Part shown: positions 7,263-14,433 of the stretch, one piece after another
Layout: each line of letters opens with the position of its first letter
Numbering within the stretch: the stretch's first letter is position 1
Origin: Erysipelotrichaceae bacterium UBA4808
GTDB taxonomy: Bacteria; Bacillota_I; Bacilli_A; Erysipelotrichales; Erysipelotrichaceae
Assembly (NCBI GenBank): GCA_002402585.1
Contig: DHGC01000080.1
Span: 6,275 to 21,303 of the forward strand
DNA: 15,029 bases
Reading direction: 5' to 3'
The notes under the pieces: model-generated
What the model was told of the DNA's origin: nothing
The model's database searches: none
What the model saw: the letters and a program-made list of their open reading frames with translations, nothing else
Translations under genes and position numbers: made by a program

Positions 7263-7679
7263 ATGCCAAATCAAATCATATCGGTGTCCACATTTATTCC
7301 AAAAGCAATCAGTCTTGTATGGAATCGATGGACACTGGCTGAACATATCATCTATTGGAATTTTGCGTCTGAGGATTGGTGTTGTCCGTTTGCGATCAAT
7401 GATGTGTTTGTGGGTGGTCGTTTCGCTTGGCGTATGGAAGCGAAGGACGGAAGTTTTGGCTTTGACTTCACAGGTCGTTATACGCATATCGAAGAACATA
7501 AATGCCTTGAATATACACTGGATGATGACCGGAAAGTAAGCATCCAATTTAATGAGTGTACAGATGGCGTTGAACTTGTGGAAACATTCGAGGCTGAAGC
7601 TGAAAATTCAATTGAACTTCAATCAATGGGTTGGCAAGCAATCTTAGATAATTTTAAGAAATACTGTTTAGTTGACTAG
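7263..7679 (+). CDS. SRPBCC/AHSA1 (START-like) domain protein
   Basis: A 138-residue protein of the Bet v1-like SRPBCC superfamily, resembling the AHSA1/YndB type. The opening ISVSTFIPKAISLVWNRWT, with the following HIIYWNFAS, is the typical first strand and helix pair; the central GGRFAWRMEAKDGSFGFDFTGRY and the final helix (ELQSMGWQAILDNFKKY) complete the fold, which holds a hydrophobic ligand cavity. No ligand or enzyme activity can be assigned. I place the start at ATG 7263 because AAAGGGG (7248-7254) is well spaced before it; an in-frame TTG at 7242 would put that site inside the coding region. It lies 59 bases after the DegV-family gene and ends at a strong terminator, so it is probably the last gene of the DUF1836-DegV operon. 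Both neighbours having lipophilic pockets is suggestive only. Confidence 0.85.
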   Translation: MPNQIISVSTFIPKAISLVWNRWTLAEHIIYWNFASEDWCCPFAINDVFVGGRFAWRMEAKDGSFGFDFTGRYTHIEEHKCLEYTLDDDRKVSIQFNECTDGVELVETFEAEAENSIELQSMGWQAILDNFKKYCLVD

Positions 7680-7703
7680 AGAACCTCACGAGAGGTTCTT
7701 TTT
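7680..7703 (+). terminator. Rho-independent terminator of the DUF1836-DegV-SRPBCC operon
   Basis: AGAACCTC (7680-7687) pairs perfectly with GAGGTTCT (7692-7699) around the loop ACGA, followed by a T run to 7703. It begins directly after the SRPBCC stop codon. Confidence 0.92.
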
Positions 7704-7706
7704 ACG

Positions 7707-7735
7707 TTGTATTTAAACGATGAATTGTCTATCAT
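7707..7735 (+). promoter_or_regulatory. Promoter of the six-gene membrane-pair/M20/kinase operon
   Basis: TTGTAT (7707-7712) and TATCAT (7730-7735) are separated by exactly 17 bases, directly after the preceding terminator and 20 bases before the first start codon. The resulting leader would be short, leaving no room for a riboswitch. Confidence 0.65.
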
Positions 7736-7755
7736 TGAAACAAAGAGGTAAGCTT

Positions 7756-8433
7756 ATGAACTTTCTACCCTTATACATCATTGGGGCAATCTTAATCAGC
7801 TACGTGCTATTTGAGTCTGTTGTCATTTACCGCAAAGCATACCAAAGAGGTCTGGAATTGGGGATGACGAAGACGCAACTCAATGAAACGACACGTAGTA
7901 GTGCGATTTTCTCGATTGTGCCATCGCTTCCAATCTTGATTGGTTTGGTTACCATGATTCCCTTGTTTGGCAATGTGGTCATACCTTGGATTCGATTGAG
8001 TGTCATCGGATCGGTGAGCTATGAAACCTATGCGGCATCTCAAATTAAATTGGCTGCTGGCGTTTCGAGTTTAACCGAAAACCTGCAGGTGTATTCGACG
8101 GCGATTTGGACAATGACCTTATCGATCTTAAGTGGGATGATAATCCTCATCTTCTTCTATAAGCAATATACCAATAAGCTGGAGGCTATCAAAATAAAGG
8201 ATCCACGTTGGTCAGAGTTATTGATTGCGGCACTGTTCATGGGTCTGGTTGGGACGATTGGAGCCCAACAAATCACCATGGGCGGATACAATGCCATGGC
8301 CTTGTTTATTAGTATTGCGATCATGGCGATTCTTGCCTTGATATCACGTAAGCTTAAATGGATGGAAGAGTTTGCATTACCAATTTCGATGTTGGGAACC
8401 TTGATTGCGCTCTACTTCATCATGGGGGTGTGA
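7756..8433 (+). CDS. DUF5058 family membrane protein, probable subunit of an uncharacterised transporter
   Basis: A 225-residue polytopic membrane protein that I recognise as DUF5058. Hydrophobic segments are at the N-terminus (LYIIGAILISYVLFESVVIY), around SAIFSIVPSLPILIGLVTMIP, at IWTMTLSILSGMIILIFF, LLIAALFMGLVGTIGAQQI, LFISIAIMAILALI and the C-terminal FALPISMLGTLIALYFIMGV, six or so in all. There is no ATPase or catalytic motif. The family has no proven function known to me; a transporter role is inferred from its membrane nature and from the enzymes that follow. ATG 7756 is chosen over the in-frame ATG 7720 because GAGGT (7745-7749) sits six bases upstream and 7720 lies upstream of the -10. 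One base separates it from the next membrane protein gene, so a hetero-oligomer is likely. Confidence 0.8.
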   Translation: MNFLPLYIIGAILISYVLFESVVIYRKAYQRGLELGMTKTQLNETTRSSAIFSIVPSLPILIGLVTMIPLFGNVVIPWIRLSVIGSVSYETYAASQIKLAAGVSSLTENLQVYSTAIWTMTLSILSGMIILIFFYKQYTNKLEAIKIKDPRWSELLIAALFMGLVGTIGAQQITMGGYNAMALFISIAIMAILALISRKLKWMEEFALPISMLGTLIALYFIMGV

Positions 8434-8434
8434 A

Positions 8435-9094
8435 ATGACACAAGCTCAATATATTGAAAAACTGCATCGTCATGGGCGACGCTTCATGATCATATCGACC
8501 GTGTTGATGCTTCTGGTACCCTTTGTATTCAGTTTAATCAACAACGCATGGCCGACTTGGGATCTGATCGTTAAAGGCTTCATGACCGTTGGGGCAATCT
8601 ACATTCCAATTGGTATCATTGAAACCTTGAACTATGCGCCAATGCTCGGTGTTGGGGCAACCTATATTTCACATGTAACAGGGAATATTTCAAACTTGAA
8701 GCTACCCGCTGCTTTAAGTGCGATGAAACAAGCAAATGTGGAGCCAGGAAGTGATGAGGCTGAAATCATCGCAACCTTATCTGTTGCGTCTTCCTCAATC
8801 GTTACGACGGTCATTATTTTTGTAGGGGTCGTATTGTTGCTTCCATATTTAGGTGTCGTTCAAGAATTCTTAGGACCGGTAACAGACTATTTAGTCCCAG
8901 CCATTTTTGGGGCCTTGGGTTTGGTCTTCGTGGTTCGTCATTGGAAATTAACCATTGTGCCATTGACCGTTATGCTTCTACTTTTCGCCTTTGTAATCAA
9001 AGACCCAACGGTACAACCTGTCTTCGTTCCAATTGCTTCAGTATTATCGATGCTTACGGCACGCTGGATGTTTAAGAAAGGTTGGCTAAAATAA
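8435..9094 (+). CDS. Polytopic membrane protein, partner of the DUF5058 protein
   Basis: A 219-residue integral membrane protein with about five or six hydrophobic segments: FMIISTVLMLLVPFVFSLI, IVKGFMTVGAIYIPIGIIET, then after a polar loop SSIVTTVIIFVGVVLLLPYLGV, LVPAIFGALGLVFVV, LTIVPLTVMLLLFAFVI and a final segment before the basic tail. The loop at about residues 70-125 contains a glycine-rich stretch (APMLGVGATYISHVTGN) and a conserved-looking acidic segment (NVEPGSDEAEIIATLSVASS), candidates for a substrate or ion site. I do not know a characterised homologue; such proteins are sometimes labelled small-conductance mechanosensitive channels, but no MscS domain is visible. Start ATG 8435 (GGGGG at 8424-8428) is preferred to an in-frame TTG at 8405. 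It begins one base after the DUF5058 stop and shares the TAATG junction with the hydrolase gene. Confidence 0.75.
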   Translation: MTQAQYIEKLHRHGRRFMIISTVLMLLVPFVFSLINNAWPTWDLIVKGFMTVGAIYIPIGIIETLNYAPMLGVGATYISHVTGNISNLKLPAALSAMKQANVEPGSDEAEIIATLSVASSSIVTTVIIFVGVVLLLPYLGVVQEFLGPVTDYLVPAIFGALGLVFVVRHWKLTIVPLTVMLLLFAFVIKDPTVQPVFVPIASVLSMLTARWMFKKGWLK

Positions 9095-10425
9095 TGGATG
9101 CACTGGAGCGGCTACAGCTTATATTACAAACTAAAACAGTTTCGTATGCAGAACGAGAAATGATTGATTTTAAGGAGTATGAGAAGTTTATTGAACTGAT
9201 TAAGCAACACTATCCATTACTGCATGAAAAGGCAGGGGTAGAACGTATTGGAGGCTACAGTCTTCTGTTTGTAATTAAAGGAAAGACAGATTTAAAACCG
9301 ATTGGATGGATGGGCCATTATGATGTGGTGCCTGTAAATTCCGAGGGCTGGAACCATGAACCTTTTGGGGCGACTATACATGAAGACTATGTTTATGCAC
9401 GTGGTGCATTGGATATGAAAGGCCATGTGGTGGCGTTGCTAGAAGCAGTAGAGTCCTTATTGAATGAAGGAAAAGAATTTGAACGTGATCTCTATATCAT
9501 GTTAGGACACAACGAAGAGACGGGTTCGACTATGCCAGACTCTGGTGCTAAATCCATCAAGGAACTCCTTATTTCCCGAGGAATAACTTTTGAATGTGTA
9601 TTGGATGAAGGTGGAGCCTTCATTGATGGGAAGAAACTTGGTGTGAATGGAACGGTCGCACTCATCGGTGTCGCTGAAAAGGGGTATCTTGATGTGGAAA
9701 TCATGGCGCGTCGTGAAGGTGGACATGCTTCAACACCGCCAGAACGGAGTGCGCTCTATGAAGTGACGCAAGCAGCAGGCTTGATGGAGGCAAAGAAGTT
9801 TAAAGCGGATTTCAACCCGGCAACACGTGCGATGTTTGAAGCTTTGGTTCCAGCCATGGATCAACCATTAAAATTCCTTTTCAAATACAAAGACATCTTT
9901 AAACCAATCCTGCTCAATGTGATGACTAAAAATCCAGAGACAGCCGCAACCGTACGAACGACCGCTGTGATGACGATGGCATCCGGTTCTAAAGCACCGA
10001 ATGTTTTGGCTCAAGATGCGAAAGTGAATTTGAATTGTCGCATCGTTCCTGGAGATTCTGTGGATGACGTTGTATCACGGATAAAGAATCGTATTGGTAA
10101 ACGCTTCACTGTGACACCCATCAATGGAAACAATCCCACTTCTGTATCTTCTGTCGAAAATCGCAGTTATAAGACAATTGATCGAGTGATTAAAGAAGTT
10201 TATTCAAACTTGAAAGTAGTCGCGCCGTATTTAATGATTGCGGCTACGGATAGTCGTATTTATCATGATCAAGCTGAAGGTGTTTATCGTATTCAACCAT
10301 TCATGAGTATCAAAGATGATCGACCTACGATCCACGCGGATAATGAACGTGTTGCGATAGCATCGTATTACCAAGGGATTCAGTTCTTTAAAACTTTGAT
10401 GTGTGAATTAAATGGAGTTCAATAA
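9094..10425 (+). CDS. M20 family metallohydrolase, CPS1/PM20D1-type N-acyl-amino acid hydrolase or Gly-X carboxypeptidase
   Basis: A 443-residue di-zinc M20 enzyme, complete. Metal ligands and catalytic residues are visible: H75 in GHYD, D107 in GALDMKG, catalytic E141 and ligand E142 in GHNEETGS, D171 in LDEGG, and H414 in PTIHADN; H211 in GGHAS is the dimerisation-domain histidine. The overall pattern (LLISRGITFECVLDEGG, VAEKGYLDV, the TTAVM segment, PNVLAQDAKVNLNCRI, ATDSRIY and the YRIQPF segment) follows the yeast CPS1/human PM20D1 subgroup, whose members hydrolyse (and can form) N-acyl amino acids or Gly-X peptides, rather than DapE or PepT. No signal peptide, so cytosolic. ATG 9094 overlaps the upstream TAA by one base; an in-frame TTG at 9082 is possible but less likely. 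Co-translation with the membrane pair suggests it acts on what they transport. Confidence 0.88.
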   Translation: MDALERLQLILQTKTVSYAEREMIDFKEYEKFIELIKQHYPLLHEKAGVERIGGYSLLFVIKGKTDLKPIGWMGHYDVVPVNSEGWNHEPFGATIHEDYVYARGALDMKGHVVALLEAVESLLNEGKEFERDLYIMLGHNEETGSTMPDSGAKSIKELLISRGITFECVLDEGGAFIDGKKLGVNGTVALIGVAEKGYLDVEIMARREGGHASTPPERSALYEVTQAAGLMEAKKFKADFNPATRAMFEALVPAMDQPLKFLFKYKDIFKPILLNVMTKNPETAATVRTTAVMTMASGSKAPNVLAQDAKVNLNCRIVPGDSVDDVVSRIKNRIGKRFTVTPINGNNPTSVSSVENRSYKTIDRVIKEVYSNLKVVAPYLMIAATDSRIYHDQAEGVYRIQPFMSIKDDRPTIHADNERVAIASYYQGIQFFKTLMCELNGVQ

Positions 10426-10426
10426 A

Positions 10427-11410
10427 ATGCATAAAATAGCGATTGTCAATTCGAGTAGTTTTGGTAAATATTTTCCGAATCATATTGAACGTTTAAAAGT
10501 CTTGGGTGAGGTTGAACACTTTACTTTTCCACAAGATATTGGAGGCAAAGATTTAGCGACAACTCTATCTGGATATGATCTGATTATTGCAAGTGTCACC
10601 CCTTTTTTTACAAAAGACTTCTTTGACCACCATCCTGGATGTCGCTTGATTTCTCGACACGGTATCGGTTATAACAACATCGATATGGATGCGGCTACGG
10701 ATCATAAGTGTATGGTCACGAAGGTTGAAGGTTGGGTTGAGCAAGATGCGGTTGCGGAAAATGCAATCGCTTTATTGATGAATTTGACACGACTTCAAAG
10801 TCCTGCACAGAAGGCAGTGCTAGAAGACAAATGGGTTGATCGAGCAAAGTTCCTGGGTTATCAAGTGCGTCGTAAAACGGTTGGCGTTATTGGCTACGGG
10901 AATATTGGATCACGTGTTGGGGAAATCATGCATAACGGGTTTGAGTGCCGTGTGCTTGCTTATGATCCGAAATTGGATTTGAGTCAAAATACGTCCTGTG
11001 AGGCAAAGAGTTTAGAAACACTATACAGTGAAGCCGATATCCTGTTTTTGAATGCAAGTCTATCTGCTGATAATCGTCATATGGTTGATGAACAAACCAT
11101 TGAACGATTAAAAGATGGCGTGATCATCATCAATACAGCTCGAGGTGAGCTGGTTGATGATCAAGCTATTCTTAAGGCTGTTGAAACGGGTAAGGTCTTT
11201 GCGTATGGAGCAGATGTGGTGGAGGGAGAACCCATTGATTCTAATCATCCATTACTTAGTCATCCCAATATTCTTATCACACCACATATTTCAGCGTATA
11301 CCTATGAGTGTTTAGAAGGTATGGGCAATTCTTGTGTAGAGGATTGTGAATCTGTCGCACGACATGAGCTACCAAAACGCTTGATTAATGTACGCTTGAG
11401 GTCCTTATGA
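10427..11410 (+). CDS. D-isomer-specific 2-hydroxyacid dehydrogenase (NAD-dependent)
   Basis: A 327-residue oxidoreductase of the D-2-hydroxyacid dehydrogenase family. The Rossmann motif is at residues 156-161 (GYGNIG), followed by an acidic residue in AYDPKLD consistent with NAD over NADP. The catalytic triad is present: R239 in NTARGE, E268 in EGEP, H287 in TPHIS. A substrate loop SRHGIGYNNIDMDAA is in the catalytic domain. Such enzymes interconvert 2-keto acids and D-2-hydroxyacids (D-lactate, glycerate, 2-ketogluconate and related). Start ATG 10427 is preferred because GGAG (10414-10417) lies nine bases upstream; ATG 10412 would overlap the hydrolase gene and contain that site. The gene lies one base after the M20 stop and overlaps the HAD gene by four bases. 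Followed by a gluconokinase-like gene, a sugar-acid substrate such as 2-ketogluconate is a fair guess, unproven. Confidence 0.88.
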   Translation: MHKIAIVNSSSFGKYFPNHIERLKVLGEVEHFTFPQDIGGKDLATTLSGYDLIIASVTPFFTKDFFDHHPGCRLISRHGIGYNNIDMDAATDHKCMVTKVEGWVEQDAVAENAIALLMNLTRLQSPAQKAVLEDKWVDRAKFLGYQVRRKTVGVIGYGNIGSRVGEIMHNGFECRVLAYDPKLDLSQNTSCEAKSLETLYSEADILFLNASLSADNRHMVDEQTIERLKDGVIIINTARGELVDDQAILKAVETGKVFAYGADVVEGEPIDSNHPLLSHPNILITPHISAYTYECLEGMGNSCVEDCESVARHELPKRLINVRLRSL

Positions 11411-12129
11411 GATGGTTTGAATTGAATGGAAAATCATTCTCCATGGTTCTTTTTGACATGGATGGTTGTTTGATTGATTCCGAATATCTTAACATCCGAT
11501 TATGGGGTGAAGTATTCAACGAGCATAACGTACCCATCGATCATGAAGAAATGTTGAATTGGAGAGGTTGGGATTTCAAGGCAGTTGTAAATCGTATCGA
11601 AGAAGCTGCGCATAAACCAGGAAGTGCAGACGGTTTTCGGAAGGAACGTGATAAACGCTTCTGGAAGGCAATGGAAATGGGTGATTTGAAGCTTAAAGCA
11701 AATGTTTTGGACATCTTAAGTGCATTGGACGCTAACGGAATTCCATATGCTTGTGTGACATCGACGCATTCATTCAAGGCTGATGTGATCTTAAAATATT
11801 TTGATATCTATGATCGCTTCAAGTTCGTATTAACAGGAGATGCTGTGCAAAAGTTGAAGCCAGACCCAGAACTGTATTTGAAGGCGATTGCAATGAGCGA
11901 TACCCCAAGTGACAGTGTTTTAGTCTTTGAAGATTCCAAGCATGGAATTAAGGCTGCACGAAGCGCAAATTTGAATGTGGTGTATGTCATCGATCGCGAT
12001 CCAATTGATGTGAGTGAACTGGAATGTCTTGACGTCGTAGAATCCTTCAGTCAAATCTTAGAAAAAATGCATTGGAAGGACGACGAAGTCGTAATGTGGA
12101 AGCACTGTGAAAACAATAATCTCGATTGA
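11407..12129 (+). CDS. HAD family hydrolase, beta-phosphoglucomutase/phosphatase-like
   Basis: A 240-residue haloacid dehalogenase superfamily protein, subfamily I with an alpha-helical cap. Motif I is F-D17-M-D19-G, motif II T118-S119-T120, motif III K151 in KLKPDP and motif IV E175-D176 in VFEDSKHG; the GIKAARSA stretch after motif IV is typical of beta-phosphoglucomutase and sugar-phosphate phosphatases. The cap lies at about residues 25-95. It probably dephosphorylates or isomerises a small phosphorylated metabolite in the cytosol; the substrate cannot be named. Motif I starts unusually late (residue 17), after a short extension MRWFELNGKSFS. Its ATG overlaps the dehydrogenase stop (ATGA) and its end overlaps the kinase start by 23 bases. 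Confidence 0.88.
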   Translation: MRWFELNGKSFSMVLFDMDGCLIDSEYLNIRLWGEVFNEHNVPIDHEEMLNWRGWDFKAVVNRIEEAAHKPGSADGFRKERDKRFWKAMEMGDLKLKANVLDILSALDANGIPYACVTSTHSFKADVILKYFDIYDRFKFVLTGDAVQKLKPDPELYLKAIAMSDTPSDSVLVFEDSKHGIKAARSANLNVVYVIDRDPIDVSELECLDVVESFSQILEKMHWKDDEVVMWKHCENNNLD

Positions 12130-13525
12130 CATTGGCACAACCAATCTTAAAGCTGGCTTGTATGATTTAGAAGGACATTTAATGCATGTTTCATCGCGTC
12201 CAGTCCAACTGAAAGAAACGATTCATGGCGAAATATCATTTCATCCTGATACGGTATTGGCATCGTGTTTTGATTTGATTCAAGAAATGTTGAATCGTGT
12301 ACCCTATGATGAAGTTGTATTGTCTTTAGGCTCTGCCATGCATACCTTTATGGTACTGGATGCACATGATCGTGCTGTCAGTGAATGCTTGATTTTTTCT
12401 GATCAACAAGCAAAAAATCATGTGGAAGTTTTCCGTGATACTTATGAACGGATGCAAATCTTCCAACACACGGGAACACCTTTGCATACCATGTCCTGGA
12501 TTCCGCGAATTCTATGGTTGAAAGCAGAGGGGAAACTTCAAGCCAACGATCGCTTACTATCATTCAAAGAATATCTCTTATTACATTGGTTCAATCAACG
12601 CATCATCGACGTATCCGTTGCCGCATCCAGTGGTCTATTGAACATCCATTCTCACCTCTGGCATGAGCCTTTACTTGAAGTATTGGGGATCCAAGCATCA
12701 CAGCTTTCTAAGCCTGTTCCCATTACACATCATTTCGAAGTCGACTCACTGTTGTTTATCCGACACTTGACGGTCGTTGTTGGCGCAAGTGATGGACCTT
12801 TATCAAGTTTAGGCACAACGCAAAATGATCAAGCTCGAACCTTGACTGTTGGCACTTCTGGTGCGATCCGTCGCTTCAGTAAGACACCGATCTTGAATCC
12901 TAAAGCAAATCATTTCTGCTATGCCTTTTGTGAGGATCATTGGATCGTAGGTGGACCCACGAACAATGGAGGGAATGTCATCGAATGGGCAATGAAACAG
13001 TATGCACTTAAAACGGATAAACCCTATGACAAACTAGCAAAGCTCTTAAAACAAACACCACAGAATGATCTGATCTTCTTACCCTACTTATTCGCAGAAC
13101 GAGCACCTTTATGGTCCAATGAAGCGAAAGGGTTGATGTTTGGCTTGACACATCTCACCACAGCGGATGATCAGTTGATCGCAGTTGTAGAAGGTATTAC
13201 GATGAACCTCAAGGCAATTGCCAACAGTTTTGATACTGGAAATGAATTCTTGTATGTCAGTGGTGGCTTGAGTAAGATTGAAGCATGGGTGCAGCTCTTG
13301 GCCAACATCTTTGGGACCGATGTGTTTGTGGATGATGGAGCGAATGCGGCTTTAAAAGGTGCCTTTCATGTGGCACGAGCTGCGCTTGAAATAAGCCCCA
13401 TGTTTACAGAAGAGAAATCTTTATCAGAGTCTCATCTTCAACCTCAATCTAAAGTTGTAGACTATTACACAAAAAAACAACAGCATTTTGAGAAGCTGTT
13501 GTATGGATGCTTGAACATCGCTTAG
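12107..13525 (+). CDS. FGGY family carbohydrate kinase, gluconokinase-like
   Basis: A 472-residue sugar kinase of the FGGY family, closest in pattern to GntK-type gluconokinases. Visible elements: phosphate-1 loop SIDIGTTNLKAG with D8, GSAMHTFMVLD and TGTPLHTMS typical of gluconokinases, catalytic base D229 in GASDGPLSSLG, phosphate-2 loop GTSG at 249-252, GGPTNNGG, and the adenosine motif GGLSK at 386-390. The sugar-contact motif usually written W-A-D-N-R is F97-S98-D99-Q100-Q101 here, lacking the arginine, so the substrate may not be gluconate. Translation starts at GTG 12107, inside the HAD gene, with GGAAG just upstream; the N-terminal match supports it. It is the last gene of the operon, ending in a terminator that includes its stop codon. 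Its last 50 bases also carry the opposite strand's terminator. Confidence 0.87.
   Translation: MKTIISIDIGTTNLKAGLYDLEGHLMHVSSRPVQLKETIHGEISFHPDTVLASCFDLIQEMLNRVPYDEVVLSLGSAMHTFMVLDAHDRAVSECLIFSDQQAKNHVEVFRDTYERMQIFQHTGTPLHTMSWIPRILWLKAEGKLQANDRLLSFKEYLLLHWFNQRIIDVSVAASSGLLNIHSHLWHEPLLEVLGIQASQLSKPVPITHHFEVDSLLFIRHLTVVVGASDGPLSSLGTTQNDQARTLTVGTSGAIRRFSKTPILNPKANHFCYAFCEDHWIVGGPTNNGGNVIEWAMKQYALKTDKPYDKLAKLLKQTPQNDLIFLPYLFAERAPLWSNEAKGLMFGLTHLTTADDQLIAVVEGITMNLKAIANSFDTGNEFLYVSGGLSKIEAWVQLLANIFGTDVFVDDGANAALKGAFHVARAALEISPMFTEEKSLSESHLQPQSKVVDYYTKKQQHFEKLLYGCLNIA
13471..13502 (-). terminator. Minus-strand terminator of the HAAS-DUF4097 operon, inside the kinase gene
   Basis: Read on the minus strand, ACAACAGC (13502-13495) pairs with GCTGTTGT (13484-13477) around a 10-base loop and is followed by six Ts (13476-13471). 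This is a good intrinsic terminator about 30 bases beyond the DUF4097 stop codon, but it lies within the coding end of the convergent kinase gene. Confidence 0.8.
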
Positions 13526-13540
13526 GCGGTGTTTTATTTT
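13514..13540 (+). terminator. Terminator of the six-gene operon, spanning the kinase stop codon
   Basis: AACATCGC (13514-13521) pairs with GCGGTGTT (13526-13533), seven Watson-Crick pairs plus one G-U, around the loop TTAG that contains the kinase stop codon TAG (13523-13525). TTATTTT follows. The T tail overlaps the stop codon of the minus-strand DUF4097 gene. Confidence 0.8.
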
Positions 13541-14433
13541 ACTTTGACAGAGACGTTGCCACTGGTCATATCAACGGTGAAACGGACATCGCCTTCGAGA
13601 TAAATTGGATCATCCGAATCCCCTGTATAGTTGAAACTAGGTGTGAAGTTGCCGGATGTCTTATCCACATCGAATTGGAAACCTTCGGCTTGACTCAGGA
13701 TGAGTTCGGCATTGCCGCTGGTCATTTCAAGTGCCAATTGTTCAGGTGCGTCCAGATGTGTATCGACATTGAGATTTCCGCTGGTCATATCGATTTGAAT
13801 CAGGTTTGAGAATGAACCACTTGTGCGGAGTTCTCCAGAGGTCATTTCAACGCGAAGATCTTGGCCGAATACATTGTTAAGACGTGCATTGCCACTGGTC
13901 ATTGTCATATTCAATCGATCAACATTCGCGTCTGAGAGTTTAAGTTCACCTGAAGTCAGATCAACGATCATGTCCTCGGTATTTAAATCCATTAGTTTAT
14001 GACTTCCAGAGGTGAGGTTCAAAATGATCTCGTCATAGTCGCTTTGAGGCAATTGGAGTTCCAAATACGTCAATGGGGTACGGTAGAAGAAGAACCAAAC
14101 ATTGTTTTTGTTTTTACTGCGAATGGTGAGTTTGCCATTCGACGCATCGATTGATGCGTATTTCGATGCACTCAAGCCTTTTTCTGCCTTCTCGAGTACA
14201 TGAATCATATTATCTGTACTGGGTGTGACCGTGATACCGCCACTGATCCAATCGATTTGTATGTCTTGGACGTCCGCATCGAAACTCAAGTCTTGAACAA
14301 CTTCTAGGTTTTTCGAATCGTTCATACTTTGAATCAAAGAACCACCTTCTCTAAACATCATGAAGAGATAAATAGCTGCGACTAAGATCAATGCCCATAA
14401 TAAGATCTTAAGCAAATTGAGGATACTACGCAT
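13534..14433 (-). CDS. DUF4097 family membrane-anchored beta-helix protein with TSG repeats
   Basis: A 299-residue protein with one N-terminal membrane segment (about residues 5-26, LNLLKILLWALILVAAIYLFMM) and a large, probably extracytoplasmic domain. From residue 140 it contains eight copies of a [LMK]-T-S-G-[NES] motif, starting at 140, 159, 178, 197, 216, 237, 258 and 289: four spacings of 19, then 21, 21 and 31. This is the DUF4097/adhesin-like repeat, expected to stack as a right-handed beta-helix with one motif per turn. ATG 14433 is chosen over an in-frame TTG at 14454; GGGAAG is just upstream. It overlaps the preceding HAAS gene by eight bases, so the two are co-translated. DUF4097 proteins with HAAS neighbours often accompany PadR regulators and are thought linked to envelope stress, but the function is not established. 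Confidence 0.88.
   Translation of the reverse strand: MRSILNLLKILLWALILVAAIYLFMMFREGGSLIQSMNDSKNLEVVQDLSFDADVQDIQIDWISGGITVTPSTDNMIHVLEKAEKGLSASKYASIDASNGKLTIRSKNKNNVWFFFYRTPLTYLELQLPQSDYDEIILNLTSGSHKLMDLNTEDMIVDLTSGELKLSDANVDRLNMTMTSGNARLNNVFGQDLRVEMTSGELRTSGSFSNLIQIDMTSGNLNVDTHLDAPEQLALEMTSGNAELILSQAEGFQFDVDKTSGNFTPSFNYTGDSDDPIYLEGDVRFTVDMTSGNVSVKVK

Noticed and set aside
7200..7547. 115-codon minus-strand frame across the SRPBCC gene
   Set aside because: No family resemblance, no ribosome binding site or promoter, and it is antisense to a gene with a recognisable fold.
8405..8434. TTG start for the second membrane protein, overlapping DUF5058
   Set aside because: The added residues (MRSTSSWGCE) do not resemble a natural N-terminus, and ATG 8435 has a GGGGG site six bases upstream.
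13507..13809. 100-codon plus-strand frame over the end of the DUF4097 gene
   Set aside because: It is antisense to the TSG-repeat region; its length is explained by the biased codons of the repeats, and it begins just before a terminator.
13534..14016. Repeated DNA word near GCCACTGGTCAT as a CRISPR or intergenic repeat array
   Set aside because: The copies are imperfect, in frame and encode the repeated M-T-S-G motif of the DUF4097 protein.
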